Shown here: positions 45,066-56,716 of the stretch, piece by piece
Layout of the letters: every line of letters begins with the position of its first letter
Position numbering within the stretch: position 1 is the stretch's first letter
DNA from: Hysterium pulicare CBS 123377
Lineage: Eukaryota; Ascomycota; Dothideomycetes; Hysteriales; Hysteriaceae
Direction of reading: 5' to 3'
Assembly: GCA_000467715.1 (NCBI GenBank)
Contig: AJFK01000353.1
Coordinates: 22,732-86,731 of the forward strand
Length of the DNA: 64,000 nt
Translations under genes and position numbers: made by a program
Notes under the pieces: generated by a model
The model's database searches: none
Seen by the model: the letters and a program-made list of their open reading frames with translations, nothing else
Told to the model about the DNA's origin: nothing

Positions 45066-45873
45066 AGCTAAACAATGAATGGAAGGATACTGTGCGACGC
45101 ATAAGAAGGGAAAAAAGAAGGTAAACAGAGAATTGGACCCAGAGTAGATATATTTATTTCACCCTCGTACAGATAGCCCTAAACAGCTCCTAATAAAAAT
45201 CGGGCTTCCTCATCTCTCGTACCCACTCTCACCAAAACTTAGTATATCTCTACCTTTTGGCCTTCGTAAGCAATGGCTAAACAGTTGCCAGCAGGCTTTG
45301 TTCCTTGTCAAGGTCATCGTCTTACAGTTTCACAAACTGCGAGGTACCGGCACCGATTCTTCTACGTAAGTCAAAGGTGATGTGAGAGAGGAGGTGGTGA
45401 GCTCGAGTTAACAATAAGCATCTGGCCCATTCTTCTCTCGGCGAAGCTTATCTGCTTTGACAGCTTGGCGTTGAAGCTGCACGTGACCATCTCTTACTCT
45501 CTAGCTTGTCAGATATCTAAGGAAATGTCCGGGGCAATACTTCGCGATCAAAGCAAGATCTCAGAGACGTTTACAGGAATGACTGCACTCTTCCATCTAT
45601 CCAATCGCCAGACGCACATATCCGTCCTGGTAATCTGCATCCACTAAACCTCTAGGAGTAAGTACTGCCGAAAGAAATCCTGCACTTTGTATGTGACGCT
45701 TTCGGCAGCGGCGTATCGGCATCCTGATGATGAGCGGAAGGGAAGAGTCATAGTTCAGTGAAGATATATAAGATAGCTAGCTGATTGAAGAAAAAGGAGA
45801 GGACATCAATCTTTCTCGACCTCCAGGGCAATTGAAGCAAAGTACGGCCAGTGAATCAAACACTGAGTGGACG
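45066..45873. other. Intergenic region
   Basis: A short ATG frame near 45274 (MAKQLPAGFVPCQ) ends after about 35 codons and has no support. Nothing else seen. Confidence 0.4.
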
Positions 45874-46739
45874 ATGGCAGCTCAAGAATATCCCAAAACG
45901 AGCGTCAACACCGTAAAGCGGTATGGCAACAGAGGTAAAGCATCCAAATCCACTTTAAAACTTATGGTCTTTCGAATCCCTAACCGTTCTGTTTGTTCCA
46001 GTTCACTGATGCTCGTACAGGCACATATGACTACGCTACAATCCATACCATCATAAACACCTGCCCAGTCCTTCACGTCTCCTTTCCCGATCCCAGCACT
46101 CCATTTCCAGCTCTCCTACCCATGCTCGGTTGCACCGGTTCATTCGACAATCCCACTTCGGACGCAGCAACCTCGTCCCAAGACCTCTACATCCATGGTT
46201 ACGTCTCCTCGCGCCTAATGAAGAGTCCCTCCAACCCCGAAGCCGAAGAAGGTCTCCCCGTAACCATAGCCGCCACTCTCCTAGATGGGCTCGTTCTAGC
46301 TCTAACTCCCAACCACCACTCCTGCAATTTCCGCTCCGCAGTCGTCTTCGGATATGCAACGCTCGTGACTGACGAAAAGGAGAAAATGTACGCTATGGAA
46401 CTTATCACGGATAACATGTTGCCCTCCCGTTGGGAGAATTCTCGCATCCCGCCTACTAAGACCGAGATGACGAGTACGAGCATTCTGCGCGTCACGATTG
46501 AGAGTGCGAGTGCGAAGGTGAGGGAGGGGGGTCCGGGGGAGGATCGAGCTGACCTTAAGGATGAGGCACTCAAGAAAAGAGTCTGGACTGGTGTCATTCC
46601 TGCTTGGACCATGTGGGGAGAGCCGATTCCTGGGAAGGAGAATTTGGTTGAGGATGTACCTGATTATGTCGAGACTTGGAGAGCGAAGAGTAATATGAAC
46701 GGAAGGGTTGGAGCATTTAAGGCTGCTGAGGAAGAATGA
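45874..46739 (+). CDS. FMN-binding split-barrel (pyridoxamine 5'-phosphate oxidase-like) protein
   Basis: Two exons (45874-45934, 46021-46739) joined over an 86-nt intron give 259 residues. The join yields YPKTSVNTVKRYGNRGTYDY, followed by ATIHTIINTCPVLHVSF. That is the usual beginning of the family related to NimA and flavin-nucleotide-binding proteins: Tyr-Pro-(K/R)-T-x-x-N-x-V-K-R-x-x-x-R-x-x-Y-D. Then come DLYIHGYVSSRLM and a GLVLALTPNHHSCNFRSAVV segment and a C-terminal GVIPAWTMWGEPIPG. Members bind FMN or a related cofactor and are soluble; the reaction is unknown in fungi. No signal peptide. The pyrimidine-rich leader and the ATG at 45874 (ACGATGGC) fit. Confidence 0.85.
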
Positions 46740-47030
46740 CGGCGTGATGGCGGCGAGAAGGCCGAGGACGTGAGATCTGACTCATTTCAGAAACTTAGCT
46801 ATGGAAAGAAATTGAGGTCGTTAGAGTGAATGGAGAAAATCAGGTGGGATAAGTCATTCGAAATTTAGACTTCAGCATAGAACCTTGTTGAAAACGTTCC
46901 ACGTGACGGACATCATTCTAATATTTACTATTCTTCAAAATCTCTTCCATCGAATTTTAGGTATCTGGGTTGCGTATTTGAAACTTTTTTAGACAATGTA
47001 AGACCAGACGCAAAAATGCTGCAACAGCAT

Positions 47031-49077
47031 CTACAAGAAGACTTCTAGGTTGAGTTCTAGAGTGCTGACGGGGTATCTGGGTGCCATGTCAGTTAAAAAA
47101 GACCGTTAATCAAGTCAAGGATTCCTTACCCTAATTCGAACTTGTGCAGCACAGACGGGTGCAGGATACCAAAGACACCAATGACATGATGCTTACCATC
47201 TATCTTCAGATTGATGCTGGCAGCGTGACCCTTCAAGAAAGTAGGATCTGCATGTTCGTTAGCTTTAGACTATCAAATCGTTTGGATGGACCTATTACCA
47301 TCGACTTCCTCAATCCAGTATCCTTCCAACTTTTCATTCTTCATTCCCTCCTCACTGGTGACGAAAGCAGACTTAAGCATCAACATAAGCCTGTCCATCA
47401 GCCCATGAATTACTTCAAATCCACTCGTCTTGCCCATGATAGCCGCTGCAAAATGTCGCTCATTTTTCGTTTTTCTTTCCTGCGACAAATCTATAAAGCC
47501 TACATCGCTGACCTCGAAGACCTTTATAGGGAGCGAGTGATGCCTATTGGAACTAATGGTTTTGAGTAGTCCAGGTAATAAGGAAGTTCGAACAATCTGA
47601 TATTCCTGTGTCTTTGGGTTTGCTAGCCTGATTGCCGTTTTGCCGTCGTCTTTTCGATTTAACCACTCAAAGTTTTCTTCGTGCGAGCAAAGAATGAGTG
47701 GCATAACTTCACTCCATCCTGCCATCGCGGCTTCGGTGCGGACGATGTCGCCGAGGTTGTTTATTGGGAGAGGAGCTGCAACCGCGGCGGACTTATTAGG
47801 ATATAACCGTGGCAACTTATTGAAGCCATATGCGATTGCAAGGTCTTCCATTATGTCGGCTTGATGGAGGACATCGGCGCGCGTCACTGGGATAGAGACG
47901 TCCAATAGTTTATTGTCCGATTTCGACGGGGAGACGGAGTAGCCCATGCGATCTAGTAGCTTGCAGATCTCCTCTGGTGATAGACTGAGACCCGTGACTT
48001 GGTTCAAGTAATCCACTTCCGCTTGCGTTTCTCGAGGTTTTAAATCCGGCGCTTCTCTTGATTCGTGGTTGTGTGGAGAAACAATGTTTATCGGTTCTAT
48101 TGACTCTGCATAGCCGGCAAACATTGCTACTAGGATGTGATTCACAATTTCTACTTTGGTCTTGTCAAGAGCGGTGATCTCAACAAGGACGTTCTTCGTG
48201 TTCAAGGTAATCTTGCTGTGGTTGCCATTGATGATTGGTGGCAATGAGAGAACCGTCCGATTGGAGTCATAGATGACAGGATACACAGGTGAATCCCTGA
48301 TAATGTGGAGATAGCGGCCGAGGTGTTTGTCTTTCTATTCAGACAGTTAGACTGAATCCCACAGTAGGACACGATCGAACTACTTGCCTCATAGAACTCC
48401 ATGAGCTGGTTCCCGTTCATACTCTTAGACTGGTTCAGCGGTATGAACTCAATCTCCTCAGGCGGTAAAGCTTCATACGTGAAAGGTCCCTTGATAGCTA
48501 TACTTCATTAGCCGGGGCTTTCAGACAAGATCTCGCTGAGACATACTATCCAAGTCATGTGTACCAATCGATACTAATGTCCGCTGTCGCGCAAGGTTCT
48601 GGTGCAATTTGTCCTGTAGCGCAATAAAGGAGTCGTATCTTGCCTGAGTGAACTCGATGTTCCGTAGTATGACCCCCGAAACAAGAGGCCGAATACTCGT
48701 AGTCTGGCTCGAATCAGCCCAAGGTATTCTCTAACCAAAACTAAAGGGATCTGTGTCCTCACCTCCTTCTTAACCACAATCTTTTGTAACTCTCCCCCGC
48801 TTGGCGCCGTTAGAGTCAGCTTCGGCAGCTTTTGTTTCTCCAGGAAGACCCTCAGATTCAGCGCAATTCCCTCGAAACACAGCATATCATATCGATTGGC
48901 CGGTATTTCAATCTTCAATTGCGGCGGTTGCGCCAGGTCCTCTGGTTTCTTGCTCTGCGATGTGTCCTCGTCCAACTCTATGCCAAATTCGAAGCATAGC
49001 TCGTCGAATTCCTCCGTTGTATATTCCTTTCCTAGCTCTCTGAAGAGTTCGGCTTTATCGACCGCTATCGTAGGCAT
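47031..49077 (-). CDS. FRS1: Cytosolic phenylalanyl-tRNA synthetase beta subunit
   Basis: Six exons (49077-48763, 48703-48547, 48497-48388, 48334-47299, 47247-47130, 47076-47031) give 593 residues ending in [11 protein letters not shown]. The beta chain pairs with alpha to charge tRNA-Phe. The N-terminal [39 protein letters not shown], and the B5 region [16 protein letters not shown] are all there. So are the B3/B4-type block [16 protein letters not shown] and the core [20 protein letters not shown] with [12 protein letters not shown]. Intron 3 (48387-48335, 53 nt) must begin with GC (GAG then GCAAGT) and end TGAATAG to give [14 protein letters not shown]; no GT within reach restores the frame. 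All other introns are GT-AG of 49-59 nt. Essential housekeeping gene. Confidence 0.96.
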
Positions 49078-49887
49078 CGTGGGGTTATGATTTAAATGCA
49101 GGTAGCAGTACGAATTGGTGGTGGAAATGGTGTTTTACTAGAGCTGAGTGGGGTCAGTCGTCGACCAACGTCGACACGGATAGGATGGGTATTCTGGGAC
49201 CAAAAGTTGGGGACTCGTGGATATCCAGATCTGAGCGAGCAAAAAGTCAGTCTGACTCAGGATAGTACTCTATGGCGGGCAGGTTTCGAATTGCAATGCC
49301 TCATTAAATTCACTGGCAATGACTCTTTTCGGATAATATCACGGGCCGAGGATTTTGACGCCAAACCCGTTGCAGCGGGAGACCTCAGTCGATGCCAAGG
49401 GTCCGGATTGGGGTTTGGTCAAGGTTTGAAATCTGATTATCACGTCGGTTTGATCGAGCAGTGGTTAATTTAATTTCAGTTGTCTTTTCCGCCGTTCGCG
49501 GTCTTCCTACAGCTAAAGATGTCTGTTAAAATACGTTGCATGGCGGCAACAGCATTGGAACCGAAATGTAACGCCCTCCCAATGCCGGGGTCTGAAGTGC
49601 CTCCTCATACACTCGAGGCCCCTTTCATCCAAGGTCCCCACCAATATATCAAGTGTTTCGTACGCACATCTATGAGCCTCTTTCTTCCCCAACATTTGTC
49701 TTGATATGCAACACGTTAGCAATGCATGCCCCTGCTATACTCCAAAATAAGAAGTGAAGATGTTCATATCTTTTCTTCCTAACAGTCTATACCCAGAACA
49801 TGACCGTAGGCTCGGTGACCGAAGAGATGCGTATTACAAATGCAAGAAGGCGTAAATTTGTGCAAACCGCGAAGGAGGTTGAGGTCA
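49078..49887. other. Intergenic region
   Basis: An ATG-opened frame of 125 codons (49096-49473, plus strand) lies just in front of the FRS1 start. It shows no motif, and its position within the FRS1 promoter makes it doubtful. Not called. Confidence 0.35.
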
Positions 49888-51511
49888 TTAGTCCTTCCAG
49901 TCCCAAACTTGCTTCAGGAAATGTTCCATGTTGACTTTCTTAGCTTTCATCTCTACCATCCAGGGGTGCTCGAGCATCCGCCAAGGAGTAGCTCTTCGAG
50001 GTGGTTCTTTCTCGAGGCTATAGGGTCATCAGCAATCTGACCAAATGATAAGCAAAGGATGTAACATACCAGCACTCAATGAAGTACTTGAAGTTCTCCG
50101 ACCATCTGATTCCGTGCTCCGGCTCGTCTTTGAGTTTCGGGATCGGTTGCCGTACAATGTAAGTGAGTAAATCAATCAACCCAGCTCTTGGATTCATCTC
50201 TGTACCATCTGCAGGAAAGGGGAATCGGTGCTGTGCAACCTCGAGCAGCGTCACTCCTAGACTCCAAACGTCACTCGTGATGGTGTAGCTTTGACCAGTG
50301 ATGCGCTCAGGCGCCATGTAGTATGACGTGCCGATGAAAGTATTGGCATCTCCCTTCGTGCCAAACTCTCCAGAAACCCCAAAATCGCATAGTTTGACCT
50401 GACCGTTTCGGCAAAGTAAAATATTACTGGGTTTGATGTCTCGGTGAATGATACGATGGGAGTGGAGATAGGTCAAGCCATTTAGGACGCCTTCGGCTAC
50501 CTTGCCTAAAACCTTCTCACCCGTCCTGCCGCCCAGCTTTTTGACTTCTCGATAGACTGAATCAAGGGATCCACCTTCACAGAACTCCATGGCGATACTA
50601 ATGGTACCTGTACTATCGTCCATAAAAGCACCGTAGTAACGGCAAATATGGTCGCTCGCGCAGTTTTTATTGAATGATAGTTCACGCACTATTTGTTTCT
50701 TAACATCGGGATCTGGGTTAGTCGTTATGATCTGCCGGACAGTTAGTAAAGTCGACACAAATCGCGCCAGACAAATCCGTACCTTCAATGCAAACACGGT
50801 CTTTCCACCTTTTAGGAGACATCTTGTTACCGCGCCGCCCGCACCTTCCCCTAAACTTCCTTGCTCCTCAATCATCCCTTTACCGCTGGCAGCTCTCCAA
50901 CCGGCATCATCTAAATCTTCCACATCGAGCGGTCGGCCCCTTTCAATAGCCATCTGCTCAAGGTCTGGCAACGCCTGCATACTACCCTCCCTCTCCATGG
51001 CTGGAGCACTCTCACTTCCACCTTGCGAGATCGCCGATATCGGGTCGGATCCGGATCCTCTTTGAAGTCCTGGGAAACCCAAGGCCGCGGAGTATGATCC
51101 AGCTGATCCGTTTGCTTGCGCCTCTCCAAAGCTACCCGATCTCGAGTGCCCGCTAGCATCACTAGACCCACCTGCCGATAAGCCTCCCCCGGGCATTTGT
51201 AGTGGAGGAAGTCCTCTGGGATGAGGTCGACCTTCATGCGGAGTGTGGCTGCTGCCCATTGGGGTCGCTAGGCGAAGCTGTGGTGGCGCAGGCCTTCCTA
51301 GAGTTTGGCCTTCATTTGCCCCATTAACAACAGGTCGAACGTTTGGTGATGGTGGAATCGAGAGACCCAGGCGAGGGGTACGGCTGCCGCTAGCGGAGCG
51401 ACCGCCTGGAATAGGTGGACGGAGGAGGGGAGCTGGAGAAGACATGTTCGGTGAAGGGGTTGAACTCGACACGATTCCGTCTAGTCCTTTATGATCTGGG
51501 GAAGGCTGCAT
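49888..51511 (-). CDS. MKK1: MAP kinase kinase, Mkk1/MkkA type (cell-wall integrity)
   Basis: Three exons (51511-50783, 50731-50070, 50017-49888) give 506 residues; introns are 51 and 52 nt. A Ser/Pro/Gly-rich N-terminal arm of about 200 residues is followed by the kinase domain. Its features are glycine loop [15 protein letters not shown] with Lys243 as the last residue of exon 1, catalytic loop [17 protein letters not shown] as [12 protein letters not shown], and activation segment [19 protein letters not shown]. The C-terminal [15 protein letters not shown] and QVWDWKD-stop are characteristic of Mkk1/2 orthologues that activate the Slt2-type MAP kinase. The activation sites would be in the SxxxT-like position (NTFIGT, with Thr residues). 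No lesion. The Msg5-like phosphatase at 13-17 kb would act on the downstream MAP kinase. Confidence 0.93.
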
Positions 51512-53760
51512 ATATGAGCAAAGATGTACAGCCCTTAGTCAAAAGCTGCAGATCGTGAGCCAGCCTATCAGGCGGTAAGGGGAATACGCGGCGACAGAGT
51601 CCTGTGACTGCGCGACAAAGCGAACTGTCGTTATCCTCACGACCGCTTGAAGCTCAAGGAATCGTAGCAGGATGAAGGGTGGTTCCTGTTGGTTTTAAGG
51701 TTGTACGCCGTAAAATCAGCTTTCCTTGGTCCCAGCAGCTCGGGCGCTACAGTAAGCCGAGTAATCTGACCGACTCTATGGTCGAAACCTGGCGGTCTGC
51801 GTTGAATGTGTGTTGTTGACTTAGGATGAGGTGCAGGAATGCTATTCAGACGATCGACTGGTGCCTTTGGAGGGGTTTCTGCCGCGATTCGAAGTCAATA
51901 TTCGTATATCGAGGCCGAATTGCCAGGCAACTAGTGGTACCAGTGACGAAGTGGCTCATACCTTGACAATGAAAGCGGGCTGTAACTGCAGAAAGGTTTC
52001 AGAAGGCTGTAGGACTTGGAAGTGGGATCCCGTGGTGGAGGGAGGTTGAGGCGCGTGCGAGCGAGCCTTGCCGAGAAATGGAATGGGCCGGGATAATGAG
52101 AGTCGTCAACAGCGGCCTCCTCAATAAATGCCGTGTCTAGGAAGAGGGAGGAATCGTAGAGTGGCGGCAGGCGACAGAAGGATCGTAGAGGAAAAGGTTA
52201 GGCAGCTGAAGGTGGAGGAGGGAGTTGCGGCACTCGGTCGAGGTTGACCACATCACAAGCGCTGAAGGCTGGACTTATGAGTGGATTGTGCAGCTGTTTC
52301 AAAACCCGCCCGCGCAACGTACAATATGCTCATTCGAGGAGGTCAAAGCAGGCCTGGTATGCAGCGGGGAAAGGGGAATGGCGTTTGCGCCGTCAAAAGC
52401 CACTTTTGTCTCACGGTACGTATATAAATTCTGACATGGCTCTCACGATGCATTGCAAGACATCATCAGCGTGCATGTCAAGGGGCGGCTGCAGCCATCA
52501 GGGCAAGGCTGATTTTCTCGAAGCTTTCTCTACCACACTCTCGTCCCAGTAAGCCCTCTACCGACAAGTCCTCCCCTGGCCACCACGCGAGACGAGTCCA
52601 ATATTCATCGAGCGGTGCCGGATGAAGAAGGAGTCAATCAATTTCGAACTAGAGTTGCCGACCCTCTGCAGGAGCTGACGTTGGATCTGCTGCCAGATAG
52701 TATTGATGCTGGGGCTGGGGGCTGTCCGACACTGCACCTCACCGACCCAGGCCTAAAGGAGGGGGCCAAGCTGAAGTAATAGGGCAGCCATGAGACCGTC
52801 TGGCTCCAACTAATACCGCACTCAAGTATAGCAATGTGGTGGGTACCCATTTCAGGACCGAATGACGGAGTTTCTCCATGCCATCAGGATGCACAAACAC
52901 CTTGGGCCACGGGGAAATCTTTGAATTCATTCATATTCCAAGGTTGTAGATTTCTACGGGCAAGTACCTTGAAGAGAGTGAACGCGATTGGCGCTATGCA
53001 ATACTTCGAACATTCCTTGAGGGACGAGGGGATAGAGATCAACGCTCTCCTGTCTCAAGAAGCGCCGCCGCATCCGTCATCGTCTCCATCAACAGGTTTG
53101 ACTTTGATGAAAGACTGATAAAGACAGCATCTCAGAAGGTGGCATGGGCGCTTCGAAGAACGATTATCACCAACCGTTTGCTTAGTCGGGTGTTGGATGA
53201 GTAAGTGCATAAGCCCCTTGACGTGAAAGTGCCGAGGGGAAAAGAGCCATCTTGCCTATTTCCTGATTTCAATGCCAGGTACTTCGCAAGGCAGACTCCT
53301 TATCGGTATTAATTAACCCTTTCAGCTCAATGTTCCGCGAACCGGGAGTTCGCAGACCCTATGTACATTTCCCCCGAAGACCCTACATTCAAAATGATGG
53401 CGCAGTATGGTACAAACTAAGCCTGTTCAAGATTTATGAGATGCGCAGCTTTTGAAGCACGCGAAATTGTCCGTTCTACAGCTTTTGTATCGCAAAAGCC
53501 TTAGAAAACAAACCCTTTTCTGATGTTGTGAAGTAAAGTAAGTATTCAGGGACTTACATACTGGTCAGGTCCAGAAGCTTGCTTTAACCACACCTCGTTC
53601 TTATCAAAGGCGCTTTAGATGTCGCACAACCCCAGATGATTCAAAAGCACGATGGCATATTTTCTCTTTCGCTCTTAATTCTCTTGTGCGCCGTCATTTG
53701 TATCCTCTGAGGGCTATCCTCAAGCTCGTCACCCTCATCGCAAAACCTTTGCATTTCCAT
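51512..53760. other. Gene-free region of 2.2 kb
   Basis: Frames here are short or lack ATG. One stretch (about 52.95-53.2 kb) stays open for about 85 codons (KYLEESERDWRYAILRTFLE...) but has no start and no recognised family. No RNA gene seen. Confidence 0.4.
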
Positions 53761-54080
53761 GACATAACAGGGACGTGCACATAAGAGTGGAGTATTTTTC
53801 TGTAAGTCTTACACTAAATAGCTTCAACATTATATTGCGAAAGCCGTAATCTGTGGCTCTAGTGTATGCTTGCCCCCAACACTGAAGTTGAGAGGGGTGT
53901 GCCCAGATCATTCAAGCGCAGTAAAAGCCAGTTGTCTTCATCAAGCAAATCCAGAAACTGCTTAAGTATACAAAGCCTGTGCAAGTATTGAATGGAAAAA
54001 GGTTTACGTTTACAAGCAACATACGCACACCCCGCATCGAACCCGCGCTGTCAACGGACGATGTCTGCTTCAGCCTGTAC
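53761..54080 (+). repeat. Dispersed repeat, copy B
   Basis: Diverged second copy of the segment at 1271-1612, same orientation. See copy A for the shared blocks. It ends about 70 bp from the permease stop codon and so overlaps the 3' flank of that gene. Confidence 0.6.
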
Positions 54081-54149
54081 TGCGTCAAGAACCTGACATC
54101 TCAAAACATATTCTCGCCGCATTGTCTATCCGCATAGTAGCTAGGTATC

Positions 54150-55968
54150 TTATCCTCCAGAACGTAATCTCCCGACTAGGAAACCTACGCCTAATAATGC
54201 GGCGAGCGCCGTGCTTTGCATAGGCGCGAACATTGCAGTACGAAGTATGACCGCTATGCCCACGATGCAGAATATTATTGGGATCAATATTGGTGGTTGG
54301 TAAGGACGAATGAGGCCTGGCTCTCGGGAACGTAGGACGATCAAGCCGGTGACCGTAGAAACGTAGAAGATCCACTCTGCCATACCTTCGCATCGTGGTC
54401 AGTAGGTCTGAAAATGGAAGGTCAAGCCTAACTTACCAACAAATGTGAGAAGAGCTCGAAAACTTCCGGTGACTATGTATATGATTGTAACAATCATTGC
54501 AAGTATGTTCGCATAGCTTGAAACAATGTCTGTCAAATTTGAATAAGGGGAGGTGGGAAGCAACTCACAATGGTGCATCCCAGTTGGACTGCGTAGGTGA
54601 AGCAGAGTTGGAAGCATCATGATGAACTGAATCCCATGGCATCCCTCTGCGACTTAGAAAACCTGGAAGATAGTGTCGTTGAGATGCCGCCACAGTCAGC
54701 CTCCCTACTGCAAACAAGTTGCTCGTTATGGCGCCAGCACAGGATATGGCTACTAGTAGCGTGACCACCACGCCAGCAGAGTAGCCAAGAAGTGATTTTG
54801 CGGCCGCCTCAGGAACTGTCAGCATAAATGATTTAGCGACGTTAAGGCATGCGTACTACAGCGATTGCATCGTTCATGCTTAACATGTCCCATGGAAGGA
54901 GGATATAATATGAAATGTTTACGAGCTCGTAGCATGTTAGTACTACAGTCATAGCGGCTTTGATAGCCAAAGGCAGAGAGCGGCCAGGGTTCTGTATCTC
55001 ATTTGCGACAAAGTTCGCCTGAATAAAAGTTAGTTCCTTGAGGCTGTAATAAGATGTGCGAGGCTAAGCTTTGCTTATAGACTCACGTTACCCCACCCAT
55101 CATAAGCCCACAGACTGGCATATATGGCTGCCGAAAGATGTCCAAGTAACTCCCACGTGCTGACCTTGCCCCATTCGACAGTATGTCCTCCAGAGACGCT
55201 GGGTCGAGTAAGGAACCAGTTTTTGGTATACCAATCTTTGGAGCCGGATAGTGATGAGCCTGAAGAAACAAAGTGGGCCGCAAAGGCTACGACTCCTCCC
55301 ACAACAATCATTACCACGGTACTAATCTTGAAGACCGTGAATGACTCGCTCAGCCGCATGGTGATCTTAGTATTTATCGAATTGAGCAGAGCCATGCACA
55401 GAAAGACAAGTACAGCGAAGGCCTTGAACTTCCATTCGGCTAGGGGCGTTGTGGGATTCAAGATGGATACCCCAGACTCAATGATGACAATGCTTTGAAT
55501 GGCTATGGATGAGGGTGTCGCAGCCATGATATAAGTCCATGCCATCAAGAAAGCAGCAGTATCTCCGTATACATGGCGAAGGTATTCTTGCATGCCACCA
55601 TTGAATGGGAGAGCGGCGCCTAGCTCTGCAAAAGATGCAGCACCAGCCCACGAAAGGAAACCACCAATCAGCCATATAACCAGAGCCATTCCCGGTGATG
55701 GTACATTGCTGTCAACTTGGGCTGGTGAGGCAAATATTCCAGATCCAATTTGTATGCTGACGAGAATAGCAAAAGCATGCCTAGTGGTCAGTTGTTTGGG
55801 AAGCCCCTGCTGGCCTAGGTCCTCTTGGTACTCATGATGTGACGGTTCCCTGGAGATGGAATCTGCAAGGAAAGGCTGAGTCTCCTCTTCATCTGGGTTG
55901 GTCGTGCTGCAATGATCTCCAGTCTCGTCTCTAGGCAATAAGGTGGTATCATCTTGCTGACCACTCAT
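54150..55968 (-). CDS. APC-superfamily amino-acid permease (LAT-like)
   Basis: Five exons (55968-55087, 55018-54857, 54807-54569, 54516-54437, 54385-54150) give 532 residues. After a hydrophilic, acidic N-terminal 65 residues come about twelve membrane segments. The signature of this family is in the first: AILVSIQIGSGIFASPAQVD. Then come GMALVIWLIGGFLSWAGAAS with FAELGAALPFNGGMQEYL, and ISYYILLPWDM. The last part is RALLTFVGMAEWIFYVSTV followed by LRSREPGLIRPYQPP. Such L-type transporters carry neutral amino acids, some as methionine permeases in yeasts. Two acceptors were chosen by conservation (the CCTGAG and TTTCAAG sites). An optional 39-nt in-frame segment within exon 3 could be a further intron. 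Substrate unknown. Confidence 0.85.
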
Positions 55969-56716
55969 TGCGGAATTTGTGTTCCGGATGCTATAGGAAT
56001 GAATTTTGAAAGAGCGATAGAGCTGTCTTCAGAAGTCCTAGTTTCACATAACAAAGAATTCTGAAACGGTGTCATTCTATCCAGCATGCTTTTGAGCTCG
56101 ATGAAGCCTAGACCCGTGGTCGTTAGAGACATGCTCAATTCCTTGGGAAAGTGGGGTAAGGTGAAGTATGGCGGTGGTGGAAAGAGGCTCACATCATGGG
56201 AAACGACTGGATTCAAAGGCAAATGCCAAAGACGGGAAACGAAAATGAGGTTGGCGTTCGGACTGATGAAGGCCCTTTAAAAGTTCAGGTTGCCCCGCCA
56301 CAGACAGTCAGCCACAGCGGCCTTGCTCAACGCCATAACCAAGTCGAGGTTCCCACAACCCGACTGCATCATCACCAACAATAACACCCCCCGACTCACT
56401 GCTCCACCCCTACAACCTCCATTCAACCCAGTATTTTGGGCTAGACAGCTAACGTACCTGGATTTGCACAGCTGGTGCCCCGCCATTAAGCACGTCGACC
56501 TAGCCTTGAATTCTTCTTCTGCCTCACCACCGCTAGGTACGCCAACGCAAAGCTCTGCGACAGGGCCCGCCTCTGTGGTTTTCAACGCTCACCCTTCTTC
56601 AGGTCTGACGGAGCATCACTTTTCCGAACTGTATCAAACACTCCCGCTCCTCCCGCCCTCTTCGTCGAATACTTCCTTCACATTAGAGTTCGTGACCGAT
56701 CCCGGCCTTGTACACT
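55969..56716. other. Divergent promoter region, permease and TPD3
   Basis: The two start codons face away from each other with 748 bp between. An open frame on the plus strand runs through the TPD3 leader (from 56290) but starts at TTG and is not a gene. Confidence 0.45.

Noticed and set aside
38831-46739. Catabolic or secondary-metabolite gene cluster (dioxygenase, decarboxylase, split-barrel protein)
   Set aside because: The enzymes are separated by pseudogenes and long gaps, have no common substrate, and no regulator or backbone synthase is near.
49096-49473. 125-codon plus-strand frame in front of FRS1
   Set aside because: It occupies the FRS1 promoter, has no motif and ends without any neighbouring exon.
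52950-53205. Open stretch of about 85 codons without ATG
   Set aside because: No start codon, no recognised family and no splice partners; possibly chance.
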